NCBI RefSeq assembly: GCF_018141425.1 | Contig: NZ_CP058561.1 | Span: 2,728,001 to 2,792,000, forward strand | Origin: Vallitalea guaymasensis | GTDB taxonomy: Bacteria; Bacillota; Clostridia; Lachnospirales; Vallitaleaceae | Length of the DNA stretch: 64,000 nt | Reading direction: 5' to 3' | In this document: positions 52,133-61,801 of the stretch, piece after piece | Layout: every line of letters begins with the position of its first letter | Position numbering within the stretch: the stretch's first letter is position 1 | Translations under genes and position numbers: made by a program | The notes under the pieces: generated by a model | Databases searched by the model: none | The model's input: only the letters and a program-made list of their open reading frames with translations | Told to the model about the DNA's origin: nothing

Positions 52133-53491
52133 ATGAGAAAAATGACTAAATGTTTGTCATTACTATTAACTTTTGTTGTAATTATTGGATTATTTACTGG
52201 ATGCGGTAACAAAGACAAGAAAGAAGAAACTACAAGTGGTGAAAATGCTGTATCAAAAGAAGAAGGAGATTCTAATTCTGGAATAAATGCATCTATCGTT
52301 GTACAGGTTGAAAAAGATTGGCTTTTCTATTATCGGGAAGCCGCTGAGAGAGTTAAGGCTAAGAACCCTGGAGCAAGTATTGAATTTAACGTAACAGGTT
52401 CTTTTGATCATCTTGATGTATTAGATTCAACAGATGTAACTAACAAAGATATTGCAGATGTATTTGCATTTCCAGCAGATAGAGTCTATGGTTTATCTCA
52501 AAATGAAGTTTTAGCAGAGTTAGATGCTAAAACAATGGCAGCTAATGTAGGTGGTTTTGATGATTATGACAATGGTCTTGGTGGTAATTTTAATGTTGAT
52601 GGTCATTATCTAGCATTTCCTTTAAATATAGAGACATTAATTAATTTTGGTAATAAAGCAAATGCAGAAGCAAAAGGAATAGATTTATCTAAACCTATAG
52701 AATTCAGTGAACTTGAATATAGAGACATGTTAGTAAAAGTATTTGATGCTTGGTTTGGAGTTGCTTTCACTAATTCAGTTGGAATCGAGTTATTAGGTAA
52801 AGATGATTCAGGTAATTTATATTCAGATATGACAAAAGAATTCACAGAATTAACTGAGGACCAACAAAATCTATTCAAAGTTTTATTCAACTATTGGAAA
52901 GAGCATAATGAAGCAGGAACAGATTTATGGGATAAAGAGGCTGTAGGCGGATATATGGACGCTGAATTCACAACTGGTGGTAACAATTCAATTCGTTTAG
53001 AAGGTCCATGGGCAACAGCAGGATTATCAGAAAAAGCTAGTAATGGCGAAGAACTTCAGATTTTACCAATCAATCAAGTTACTATTAATGGAAAACCATT
53101 AGCACATTGGAAAAGTGGTTGGGGACTTGGAATTAATGCAAGAATTGAAGAAGACAAAGATAAGATGGCACTTGCTCAAGCTATGATAGAAGAAATCGTT
53201 AATAGAGATTACGCAGTTGAATTATTCAAAGCTACAGGTAAAATCTTAGAAAATGTTGATGAATCAGTATATGAAGAATCAGACCTTGAAGATATGGATA
53301 AAAAATCAATAAAAGCTGTTATAGAATCTTACAAAACTGCACCAGCTAGACCATTATTCACAGAATGGGGTTCAGTATGGTCCACATGGGAAAATGCAAT
53401 ATTATCATGGTCAGCAGTTAAACCAGCAACAGTTGAAGACGCTTATGCTGAAGTAAAAGCTGCATTTGATGCAATGATGACTAACTTCTAG
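52133..53491 (+). CDS. Maltodextrin-type ABC solute-binding lipoprotein
   Basis: A 452-aa extracellular binding protein. The signal peptide ends in the lipobox LFTGC, and a Ser/Glu/Asn linker precedes the binding domain. The domain resembles the maltose/maltodextrin-binding family (KDIADVFAFPADRVYGLSQ, RLEGPWATAG). It delivers sugar to the permeases encoded next. AGGAGG precedes the ATG. The operon's enzymes (two GH13 hydrolases) point to alpha-glucan oligosaccharides as the ligand. Confidence 0.9.
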   Translation: MRKMTKCLSLLLTFVVIIGLFTGCGNKDKKEETTSGENAVSKEEGDSNSGINASIVVQVEKDWLFYYREAAERVKAKNPGASIEFNVTGSFDHLDVLDSTDVTNKDIADVFAFPADRVYGLSQNEVLAELDAKTMAANVGGFDDYDNGLGGNFNVDGHYLAFPLNIETLINFGNKANAEAKGIDLSKPIEFSELEYRDMLVKVFDAWFGVAFTNSVGIELLGKDDSGNLYSDMTKEFTELTEDQQNLFKVLFNYWKEHNEAGTDLWDKEAVGGYMDAEFTTGGNNSIRLEGPWATAGLSEKASNGEELQILPINQVTINGKPLAHWKSGWGLGINARIEEDKDKMALAQAMIEEIVNRDYAVELFKATGKILENVDESVYEESDLEDMDKKSIKAVIESYKTAPARPLFTEWGSVWSTWENAILSWSAVKPATVEDAYAEVKAAFDAMMTNF

Positions 53492-53512
53492 GTGTATATA
53501 TAAAAAATACAT

Positions 53513-53549
53513 AATTAAAGAGAGGTTAATGATTAGTCTCTCTTTAATT
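53513..53549 (+). terminator. Stem-loop between binding-protein and permease genes (partial terminator)
   Basis: AATTAAAGAGAG and CTCTCTTTAATT form a perfect 12-bp stem, with no T run after it. Such stems after a binding-protein gene usually protect or attenuate the message so that more binding protein than permease is made. Confidence 0.65.
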
Positions 53550-53573
53550 ACCTTTTATTGAGGTGATGAGACT

Positions 53574-54032
53574 TTGAAAGGTTATACAAAATTACCTAAA
53601 AAACATCTTTATATTATAATTTTAACCTTGGGATTTATAATTTTCTTATTATCATTAGAGGTTATGATGAAAGTTAAAGATATAAATATGTTTAACAACT
53701 GGCTAAAAGATAATAAACAATATACTATAGCAAATTTAGAGAACGCAGATTTTTTCAATACGTATATATCAATTAATCTTTCATTATATTTTCAGAGGAT
53801 TATTGTCCCAATAGGATTAGGTATTCATACGTATCTGGCATATGTAAAGCTAAGAATCAATAAATTATTTGTATTCATATGGACTGTTTTATTGATCGGG
53901 TCCATTTTATATACAGTAGTAGGATTGAAAAATCTTGCTGTATTTTCATATATGTATATTGGATTATATATTATAGTGATATTCACCGTTCTATCCTTAA
54001 TGACGGTTATTGAAAAATGTGAAAATCCCTGA
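53574..54032 (+). CDS. Small membrane protein of the maltodextrin operon
   Basis: A 152-aa protein with four membrane helices (first LYIIILTLGFIIFLLSLEV) and a short external loop. The start is TTG after GAGGTGATG. I do not recognise a family. It lies between the binding protein and the permease and is cotranscribed, so it may be a small partner of the transporter. Confidence 0.7.
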   Translation: MKGYTKLPKKHLYIIILTLGFIIFLLSLEVMMKVKDINMFNNWLKDNKQYTIANLENADFFNTYISINLSLYFQRIIVPIGLGIHTYLAYVKLRINKLFVFIWTVLLIGSILYTVVGLKNLAVFSYMYIGLYIIVIFTVLSLMTVIEKCENP

Positions 54033-54037
54033 AAGGT

Positions 54038-56134
54038 GTGGTATCAAACTTGAAAAGAGTAAATGAATTTTTGTACGATGATATTGGGAATGCTTATGAA
54101 AGAAAGAATCTATATCTAAAAGAAATCGCTACACTATATAATGAATACGACGAAACAAAAGATAAAAGCTTACTGAAGAAAATAAGCAAACTGAAGCAAA
54201 ACAAAAAACAGCATCCATATGTAATAGAATTGGATAAATATATTGAGAAAGAAAAAATATTTAATAAAGAACTAAAAGGAAAAGAAAGAAAGTACATAGA
54301 CAATCTACCAAAGAATCTTTCACATAAAATGAAAAGACTGAAGATAAATCTATTTTTAAGTGAGCAGAGGAAAGATTTTTATAAAGATTATGTTGATATC
54401 AGTTATGAAGCAAATTATAAATATGAAAAATCTCTTATTGAAATAGATCAATTACCATCTATCATAGAGCATCTAGAAATAAATGAAGATGAGTTGAAAA
54501 AAGCGAAGCTCAGTAAAAAGAACATTAATCCCAGTGAGCAAAGCAAATCAAAAGCTGAACTGAAGGCTTATATTACTGAGCAAAAGAAAATATTAGATAA
54601 TAATATTGAAAAATTGAAAACAAAAAGAAAACATAGACAGATTTCAAAAAAAGCATTGAACGAAGGAATTAAAGAACTCAAAATACAATCCAAAGAAAAT
54701 ATCAATGTAAAATCTTATGAAATTCCTCTTAAGAATGCTAAGGAATTAATTAAGAACAAGAAATTTGAGATTAACAATAATTCTAAAAGAAAAAGAATGG
54801 TGTTAAATGCCAACATATCAGATTTGAGGCGAAAAATGCCAACTGAAGTGGAAAATAATGTTCCGTATAAAGGCTTTTTAACTTTTTTACTCCCAGGTGT
54901 TGGACAGTTACTTAATAAGCAGTATATAAAGGGAATGTTATTTTTTATTATAAGTCTTTTTATATATGCTGTTGCCATACCTTATGCATTAGGTTTCGGC
55001 AATTATCAAGGTAATGGAATAGCTGGACTTGTGTCTCTTGCACAGGGAGGTAGAAAAATAGATAAATCCCTGATATTCATGATTGAGGGTATCATTGCAA
55101 TATTTATGATAGTCATTGGGATTATATTGATGTATGTATCTTTTAAAGATGTACATCATGTGGAAAAAGATAAAATAAAGGGAATTCGTCCTAAAAACTG
55201 GTTTGAAACCAAAACAAGCATTTCAGAAGATGGATTTCCATATATAGCATCACTTCCTGCTCTATTGGTCACTATATTTATTGTTTTAGTACCTATAACA
55301 ACTGCTATATTACTTTCATTTACAGGGATGGATCCAAAACATCAATCAAAATTTACTTGGATAGGTCTTAGTAATTATAAGTTAATAGCTTTGGGAGAAG
55401 GAATTGCCGGTTCAGCATTCTGGTTAATATTAGGCTGGACTCTAGTTTGGACAGCAGTTGCAACTACGTTAGCGATTTTAATTGGATTTTTCTTAGCAAT
55501 TCTAGTCAATAACGAAAGAATCAAGGGTAAGGTAATCTTTAGATCAATTTATCTATTACCTTGGGCAGTACCTGCATTTATTACCATAATGTTTTTCAGC
55601 ATCATGTTTTCACCAAATGGAGCTATAACGGAGATAATATCTTCTATTTTTGGAAGACAGATTGTAGTTAAAAACGATCCTAATCTATCACGTATTGCAC
55701 TTATTTTGATGCAAGCCTGGTTAGGTAGTTCATATATATTTTTACTGTCTACAGGTGTATTACAAGCTATACCAGGAGATTTGTATGAAGCCGCTAGGAT
55801 AGATGGTGCCACAGCTTGGCAGAAATTGAAACGTATAACACTACCAATAGTCCTTTTTCAAACAGCACCATTACTAGTAGGACAGTATACTTTTAATTTC
55901 AATAACTTTTCTATAATTTATTTATTTAACAGCGGTGGACCTTTTAATCCAAGTAAATATGGTAACCTAGCTGGAACAACGGATTTACTTATTTCTTATA
56001 TATTTAAGTTAACAACAGAAAATCAATATCAATCTATTGGAGCAGCGATAACAGTTGTCATATCTTTAGGGTTAATGCTATTTGCCTTTATTGGTTTCAA
56101 GAACTCTAAAGCTTTCAAAGAGGAGAAATTGTAA
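54038..56134 (+). CDS. MalF-type sugar ABC permease with long N-terminal extension
   Basis: The last ~300 residues are a standard MalF-type permease: six helices and the EAA loop EAARIDGATAWQKLKRITLP. Before this lies an extension of ~370 residues, longer than in typical members: a lysine/glutamate-rich coiled coil (~residues 1-270), then a GVGQLLNKQYIKGMLFF hairpin and three more helices. The start may be GTG 54038 or TTG 54050; both have a modest AAAGGTG upstream. It overlaps the next gene by one base (TAATG). Confidence 0.88.
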   Translation: MVSNLKRVNEFLYDDIGNAYERKNLYLKEIATLYNEYDETKDKSLLKKISKLKQNKKQHPYVIELDKYIEKEKIFNKELKGKERKYIDNLPKNLSHKMKRLKINLFLSEQRKDFYKDYVDISYEANYKYEKSLIEIDQLPSIIEHLEINEDELKKAKLSKKNINPSEQSKSKAELKAYITEQKKILDNNIEKLKTKRKHRQISKKALNEGIKELKIQSKENINVKSYEIPLKNAKELIKNKKFEINNNSKRKRMVLNANISDLRRKMPTEVENNVPYKGFLTFLLPGVGQLLNKQYIKGMLFFIISLFIYAVAIPYALGFGNYQGNGIAGLVSLAQGGRKIDKSLIFMIEGIIAIFMIVIGIILMYVSFKDVHHVEKDKIKGIRPKNWFETKTSISEDGFPYIASLPALLVTIFIVLVPITTAILLSFTGMDPKHQSKFTWIGLSNYKLIALGEGIAGSAFWLILGWTLVWTAVATTLAILIGFFLAILVNNERIKGKVIFRSIYLLPWAVPAFITIMFFSIMFSPNGAITEIISSIFGRQIVVKNDPNLSRIALILMQAWLGSSYIFLLSTGVLQAIPGDLYEAARIDGATAWQKLKRITLPIVLFQTAPLLVGQYTFNFNNFSIIYLFNSGGPFNPSKYGNLAGTTDLLISYIFKLTTENQYQSIGAAITVVISLGLMLFAFIGFKNSKAFKEEKL

Positions 56135-57027
56135 TGGGAATGTTCAAGAAAAAAAGTGATTTATATCTATCGGATAAACAACCTTTAACATTAATGGGTA
56201 AAATAGGAATATTTTTCTCTTACATAGTATTGCTTTTTTGGTCATTAGCCATTTTATGGCCTTTGTATCAAATGGTTGTATCAGCATTCAATGGTGCTCA
56301 AGGACAGTATCTAATGCTGAACAGAGATTTTAATTTTTCTATCAAACACTTTAAATATTTATTTGAAGAGACTTTGTATCTAAGATGGGTAGTCAATACT
56401 ATTTTTATAGCTATCACAAGTGCAATCCTAACATTGATTATAGTTTCTTTTACTGGATTCGCTTATTCAAGGTATAGATTCAAAGGGAGAAAAGCCTCTT
56501 TAATGACTATTATGTTAATTCAAACCATTCCTGCTTTTGCAGGGATTACAGCATATTTTACTATGCACTCTATTATTTCCTCAGTTATTCCATCATTTTC
56601 TAGACAAATGATGTTAATACTCATTTATTCTGGTGGGGGTATTGCAGGAAATACATTTATTCTAAAAGGTTATCTTGATTCAATATCTTCAGAGTTGGAC
56701 GATGCAGCTAAGATTGACGGGTGCTCCAATATGAAAGTATATAGATTGATTATAATGCCTATTGCGAGACCTATGTTAGCAATTATAGCTTTATGGTCAT
56801 TCATCGGTCCTTTTATGGACTATCTATTGCCAAAAGTATTGTTGACAAGCCCAGAATCCTATACATTGGCTGCTGGCTTATTTACTCTTATTAATGATTT
56901 TAGAACACTTAATCAACCAGCTTTTGCAGCTGGAGGGTTGTTGACGGCAGTACCTATTGTCATTATGTTTACGCTTCTACAAAAGCAATTAGTATCAGGT
57001 TTATCAAAAGGTTCGGTAAAAGGTTGA
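56134..57027 (+). CDS. MalG-type sugar ABC permease
   Basis: A 297-aa permease with six helices. The EAA loop is degenerate (ELDDAAKIDGCSNMKVYRLIIMP), as is usual for MalG-type subunits. Its start codon overlaps the stop of the MalF-type gene, so the two are translationally coupled and form the membrane pore. It ends with the MalG-like tail QLVSGLSKGSVKG, the typical family end. Confidence 0.93.
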   Translation: MGMFKKKSDLYLSDKQPLTLMGKIGIFFSYIVLLFWSLAILWPLYQMVVSAFNGAQGQYLMLNRDFNFSIKHFKYLFEETLYLRWVVNTIFIAITSAILTLIIVSFTGFAYSRYRFKGRKASLMTIMLIQTIPAFAGITAYFTMHSIISSVIPSFSRQMMLILIYSGGGIAGNTFILKGYLDSISSELDDAAKIDGCSNMKVYRLIIMPIARPMLAIIALWSFIGPFMDYLLPKVLLTSPESYTLAAGLFTLINDFRTLNQPAFAAGGLLTAVPIVIMFTLLQKQLVSGLSKGSVKG

Positions 57028-57069
57028 TTATATATTGTATTGATTTTATACATATAAACAGGAGGCATT

Positions 57070-58155
57070 ATGAAAGTAGAATTTAAAAACATTGGTAAAA
57101 AGTATGAAGGTAGAGAAGATTTTACGTTAAGAAATATTAATCTGGATATAGAAGATAAAGAATTCTGTGTAATTCTAGGACCATCTGGATGTGGAAAAAC
57201 CACACTACTCAGAATGGTTGCAGGATTAAATTCTATTACTGAAGGAGACCTTTTATTTGATGGCTTGAGAGTCAATAAAGTGGCACCAAAAGACAGGGAT
57301 ATTGCAATGGTATTCCAATCATACGCATTATATCCTCATATGACTGTCTATGAAAATATGGCTTTTTCATTATCTATGAGAAAAGAGAGGAAAAAAGTTA
57401 TACATGATAGAGTTATGGAAGCTGCTGAAGTACTTCAAATAAAAGATTATCTATATTCCAAGCCATCTGATATATCAGGAGGGCAAAGACAGCGTGTTGC
57501 ATTAGGACGTGCAATGGTTAGAAAACCAAGTGTATTTTTAATGGATGAACCATTATCCAATCTTGATGCAAAATTAAGAGAACATATGAGAGTCGAACTT
57601 GTTCGTTTACATAAGACCTTGGGTACAACATCCATCTATGTAACCCATGACCAAACTGAGGCAATGACCATGGCTACCAAGATCGTGCTTATGAATGGTG
57701 GTAAAATACAGCAGGCAGGAAAACCAGAGGAGTTTTATAACAAACCTCACAACATATTTGTAGCAAAATTCATTGGTTCACCAACCATGAACCTCATCAA
57801 AGGAAAAATGTCAAATGGTATGTTTATCTCAGATGATAAAGTCATAAAGATAAAACCAAATAATAATGACTTAGAGCTTCTGAAACCATATGAAAATAAA
57901 TCAGTGACTGTTGGACTTAGACCTGAGAGATTCACCAGTGGTAAGGGATTAGAAGATACTTTTGAATGTACTATAGATGTTATTGAAATGCTGGGAAAAG
58001 AAAAGATACTCTATACCAAAACTAAGACAGATAAAGATATCATTATTTCTACACCAGGACATCATGTATACAATGAAGGGGAACGTCACTCATTTGGTTT
58101 TGACCTATCAGCAATACACTTTTTTGATACAGAAACGGAGATTAGAATTAATTAA
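57070..58155 (+). CDS. Sugar ABC transporter ATPase (MsmX/UgpC type)
   Basis: A 361-aa ATPase with Walker A GPSGCGKTT (~residues 38-46), signature DISGGQRQRVALGRAM, Walker B VFLMDEPLSNLDAKLR and switch His in VTHDQTEAMTMA. A C-terminal TOBE/OB-type domain (~240-361) follows, as in MalK and MsmX. It energises import by the two upstream permeases. AGGAGG precedes the ATG. An own ATPase in the operon is notable because many Firmicutes share one MsmX among several sugar importers. Confidence 0.94.
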   Translation: MKVEFKNIGKKYEGREDFTLRNINLDIEDKEFCVILGPSGCGKTTLLRMVAGLNSITEGDLLFDGLRVNKVAPKDRDIAMVFQSYALYPHMTVYENMAFSLSMRKERKKVIHDRVMEAAEVLQIKDYLYSKPSDISGGQRQRVALGRAMVRKPSVFLMDEPLSNLDAKLREHMRVELVRLHKTLGTTSIYVTHDQTEAMTMATKIVLMNGGKIQQAGKPEEFYNKPHNIFVAKFIGSPTMNLIKGKMSNGMFISDDKVIKIKPNNNDLELLKPYENKSVTVGLRPERFTSGKGLEDTFECTIDVIEMLGKEKILYTKTKTDKDIIISTPGHHVYNEGERHSFGFDLSAIHFFDTETEIRIN

Positions 58156-58173
58156 TAAATGAGAGGGGAAAGC

Positions 58174-59766
58174 ATGAACAAAAAGATTGGAATTGTTTTT
58201 GTTTTATTACTTACCATACCACTAGCACTTAGCGGCTGTACTAAAGGTAATAAAACCACTGTGAATAACAGCCTAAATGGTGTTTGGTATGAAATTTTTG
58301 TCAGGTCATTTGCTGACAGTAATAATGATGGTATTGGGGATATAAATGGTATTATTGACAAACTGGATTATCTCAATGACAATGATCCCTCAACAGATGA
58401 TGACTTAGGTATTAATGGTATTTGGCTGATGCCTATAAATCCCTCACCTTCATATCATGGTTATGATATAACAGATTATTATGATATCAACCCTGATTAT
58501 GGCACATTAGATGACTTCCAACGGTTACTTGAAGAAGCACATAAGAGGAATATAAAAGTAATTATGGATTTGGTACTTAACCATTCATCTTCTCAACATC
58601 CTTGGTTTACTGAAGCAGTTAATGATGAGAATAGTGACTATAGGAGTTATTATGATATCATGCCTGAGGATGCAGAGGGTTATAAATTTGATATGCAAAT
58701 CTGGGGACATAATGCTTGGAATAAGATAGGTAATAATTATTATTACGCCATTTTCTGGGATGGAATGCCAGATTTTAATTATAATTCACAAGCCCTAAGA
58801 GATGAAATGATAAAAGTAGCAACATACTGGTTAGAAAAAGGTGTTGATGGTTTTAGAATCGATGCGGTTCCACATATTTTTGGTTTAGGTGAATTACCTG
58901 AAAATGAAGATTATGATAGTAAAACTAAGGATTGGTGGCAGGAATTTGATACTGCCCTTAGAAAAGTCAAGCCAGACTATTATTTAGTTGGTGAAATATG
59001 GGAAGCTAATGAAAAAAGAGCAGTCTATGCAAGTAATTTTGATACTTCCTTCAACTTTGACCTTAGTGGTGAAGGTATATTGGGAATGGTTAAATTTGAG
59101 AGAGATTTTGGTCGTAGAAATAACGGATTGATTCAAGAACTGGATATGAATTATTCTGCTATCAATAAATACAGTGATAATTTTATTGACGCACCATTTC
59201 TAAGTAATCATGATACCCAAAGGGCAATGGATTTTCTAGATGGAGATTTGACAAATATGAAACTTGCCACTTCCATTTATATGACTTTGCCAGGTAATCC
59301 TTTTATCTATTATGGTGAAGAGCTTGGAATGAAAGGAAATAAACCAGATGAATATATACGTGAACCTTTTATATGGGGAGATTCCTATCAAACAACGTGG
59401 AAGCCATTAGACTCCAATAAAGATGCATTAAGTGTTATTAAGCAAGAAGAAGAAAAAGATACACTACTAGATTATTATAGAAAGATAATCAGACTTCGTC
59501 AAAATAATAATGCGCTAATGTCTGGAGAACTAGTAGGAATTGAAACCATCAGTTCAAAAGTGGTTGCTTATGAACGAAAGTATGAAGATGAAACATTAAT
59601 AGTTGTACATAACTTATATTCAAATAAGATAAAGATTGATAAGAAAGAATTAGAAAAAGATTATGAATTAGGTGAGGTTTTATTTTCTAACCCACAGCAA
59701 CCATTAATAGAAGATAATACCATTGAATTACCAGGAAAATGTAGTATAATCTTTAAGGTTAAATAA
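58174..59766 (+). CDS. GH13 alpha-amylase lipoprotein
   Basis: A ~530-aa extracellular amylase. ATG 58174 is chosen over ATG 58159 because GAGAGGGGAA lies directly before it. The signal peptide ends in the lipobox LSGC, so the enzyme is anchored outside the cell. A calcium-binding loop (DSNNDGIGD) is present, as are LVLNHSSSQHPW, the nucleophile Asp in GFRIDAVPH, the acid/base Glu in LVGEIWEA and the third Asp in LSNHDTQRA. It cuts starch to oligomers that the adjacent transporter takes up. Confidence 0.93.
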   Translation: MNKKIGIVFVLLLTIPLALSGCTKGNKTTVNNSLNGVWYEIFVRSFADSNNDGIGDINGIIDKLDYLNDNDPSTDDDLGINGIWLMPINPSPSYHGYDITDYYDINPDYGTLDDFQRLLEEAHKRNIKVIMDLVLNHSSSQHPWFTEAVNDENSDYRSYYDIMPEDAEGYKFDMQIWGHNAWNKIGNNYYYAIFWDGMPDFNYNSQALRDEMIKVATYWLEKGVDGFRIDAVPHIFGLGELPENEDYDSKTKDWWQEFDTALRKVKPDYYLVGEIWEANEKRAVYASNFDTSFNFDLSGEGILGMVKFERDFGRRNNGLIQELDMNYSAINKYSDNFIDAPFLSNHDTQRAMDFLDGDLTNMKLATSIYMTLPGNPFIYYGEELGMKGNKPDEYIREPFIWGDSYQTTWKPLDSNKDALSVIKQEEEKDTLLDYYRKIIRLRQNNNALMSGELVGIETISSKVVAYERKYEDETLIVVHNLYSNKIKIDKKELEKDYELGEVLFSNPQQPLIEDNTIELPGKCSIIFKVK

Positions 59767-59817
59767 TAAAAGAAATAATTAAAAAAGAATTGATTAAAGC
59801 ATCAGGAGGAAAACATA

Positions 59818-61680
59818 ATGAATATTGCAGCAATCTATCATGAAGCGAAAAGTAAATATGCATATGCATATGATAAAGAAACGGTTCATATAAAAATTCG
59901 AACAGGAAAAGATGAAGTAGATGAAATAAAATTAATATATGGAGACCCATTCCATTATGGTCCAAAAGAAGATGAAGTTAATACAAGTGAATGGAAGGCA
60001 GATAGTTCATTAGGTATACCTATGTTAAAAGAATATTCAACAGGTATGCATGACTATTGGTTCTGTGAGATCAAACCAAAATGGAAAAGAGCTAAATACG
60101 CTTTCCTAATTAAAAATAAAGATACAAAAGTAATTTTTGGCAGTAGAGAAATTATTGATTTGAATACTGTTGATGAGAAAAAAAGAATATATAACTTAGA
60201 AAATTTCTTCAATTTCCCTTATGTGAATCATGAAGACATTTATGATGCTCCTAAGTGGGTGGCTGATACTACATGGTATCAGATTTTCACTGAAAGATTT
60301 TCTAATGGGGATTTATCCATCAATGATGAGAACGTATTAGAATGGGGAAGCATTGATAATGTTACCAATGATATGTTTTTTGGTGGAGACCTAAGAGGTG
60401 TAATCAACAAATTAGATTATATAAAAGATATGGGATTCACTGGAATTTATTTTACACCGATATTCCAATCTCCTTCTAGTCACAAATACGATATAGAAGA
60501 TTATTATAAAATTGACTCTCATTTTGGGACTAATGATACTTTTAAAGAACTAGTACAGGAAGCTCATAAAAGAGGGATTAGAATAATGCTTGATGCAGTA
60601 TTCAACCACTGTGGATGGAGACATCCTTATTGGCAGGATGTTGTTAAAAACGGAAGAGACTCCAAATATTATGACTGTTTCTATATAAATGGAGATTCTG
60701 TTGTCAATTTCCCTCTGGATGATAATAATGATCCAGATATAGATAATATGACATATGACAACTTGGTCAACTTCAATTATGCTACTTTTGGTTTTACACC
60801 TAGAATGCCAAAATGGAATACAGATAATGAATTAGTTAAAGAGCATCTAATGGGAGCGGCTAAGTACTGGATAGAAGAATATGATATAGATGGATGGCGA
60901 TTAGACGTATCCAATGAAGTATCCCATGAATTCTGGAGAGAATTCAGAAAAGAAGTAAAAGGAGTAAAAAAAGACGTTGTAATTATAGGAGAAAATTGGG
61001 ATGAAGCCTTCCCATGGCTACATTCAGGACAATTTGATTCAACTATGAATTATGACCTATTAATGCCTATCTGGTCCTTTTTTGGGAAAAATAATAACTT
61101 ACATATAAAACCATCTACTTTTATAGAAGCAGTTAATAGAGTACTTACTACATATCCTAAAAATATATTGAAAAATATGTTTAATCTAGTAGATAGCCAT
61201 GATACAGAGAGGATTTTGACAGTCTGCTATGAAAATGCTGATAAAACAAATCTAGCATATTTATTTCAGTTTACATTCCCAGGCACTCCAAGTATCTACT
61301 ATGGAAGTGAAGTAGGAGTAAATGGAAATACTGATCCTAACAACAGGAAGTGTATGGTTTGGGATAATGATAAGCACAATGATAAGATTAAGAATCATCT
61401 TAAGACATTAATTAACCTTAGAAATACTTATAAAGCTTTTAATAGTACAGAACTTAGATGGGTTGATTACGATAATGAAAAAGAATATCTAATCTACAAA
61501 AAGGTTAGTGGTGAACAAGAATTATATATCATCATGAATAATAGCAACCAAGAGCTTAATATTACATTACCAGAACAACTTATGAATAAAAAGGTAGAAG
61601 ATATCTATAACCAACAGGAAATGAACCTATCAGACGAAGTTGTAATGGAAGAAAATTCATTTTTGATCTTAAGGCTTTAA
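59818..61680 (+). CDS. GH13 cytoplasmic neopullulanase/cyclomaltodextrinase
   Basis: A 620-aa enzyme with an N-terminal CBM34-type domain (~1-120) and a catalytic barrel. Conserved regions: DAVFNHCGW, GWRLDVSNE (nucleophile), IIGENWDEA (acid/base) and LVDSHDTERI. No signal peptide. CAGGAGG precedes the ATG. It would degrade the imported maltodextrins inside the cell. It resembles the separate GH13 gene at 19270-21372 in architecture. Confidence 0.93.
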   Translation: MNIAAIYHEAKSKYAYAYDKETVHIKIRTGKDEVDEIKLIYGDPFHYGPKEDEVNTSEWKADSSLGIPMLKEYSTGMHDYWFCEIKPKWKRAKYAFLIKNKDTKVIFGSREIIDLNTVDEKKRIYNLENFFNFPYVNHEDIYDAPKWVADTTWYQIFTERFSNGDLSINDENVLEWGSIDNVTNDMFFGGDLRGVINKLDYIKDMGFTGIYFTPIFQSPSSHKYDIEDYYKIDSHFGTNDTFKELVQEAHKRGIRIMLDAVFNHCGWRHPYWQDVVKNGRDSKYYDCFYINGDSVVNFPLDDNNDPDIDNMTYDNLVNFNYATFGFTPRMPKWNTDNELVKEHLMGAAKYWIEEYDIDGWRLDVSNEVSHEFWREFRKEVKGVKKDVVIIGENWDEAFPWLHSGQFDSTMNYDLLMPIWSFFGKNNNLHIKPSTFIEAVNRVLTTYPKNILKNMFNLVDSHDTERILTVCYENADKTNLAYLFQFTFPGTPSIYYGSEVGVNGNTDPNNRKCMVWDNDKHNDKIKNHLKTLINLRNTYKAFNSTELRWVDYDNEKEYLIYKKVSGEQELYIIMNNSNQELNITLPEQLMNKKVEDIYNQQEMNLSDEVVMEENSFLILRL

Positions 61681-61754
61681 TAATATATTTATTTGTGTTT
61701 TAATTATTATATATAGTATAATATATAAAACAATTTTTATAATAAATAAGGAAA

Positions 61755-61788
61755 TCTGTTGAATTAAATCAGATATTAATTCAACAGA
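61755..61788. promoter_or_regulatory. Palindrome just before the LacI-family gene
   Basis: TCTGTTGAATTAA and TTAATTCAACAGA are perfect 13-bp arms around eight bases, 13 bases before the lacI-type ATG. It could be an RNA hairpin or an autoregulatory site. It does not share the AACGGTT core of the two operators upstream. Confidence 0.5.
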
Positions 61789-61801
61789 TAAAGGTGATAT
61801 A

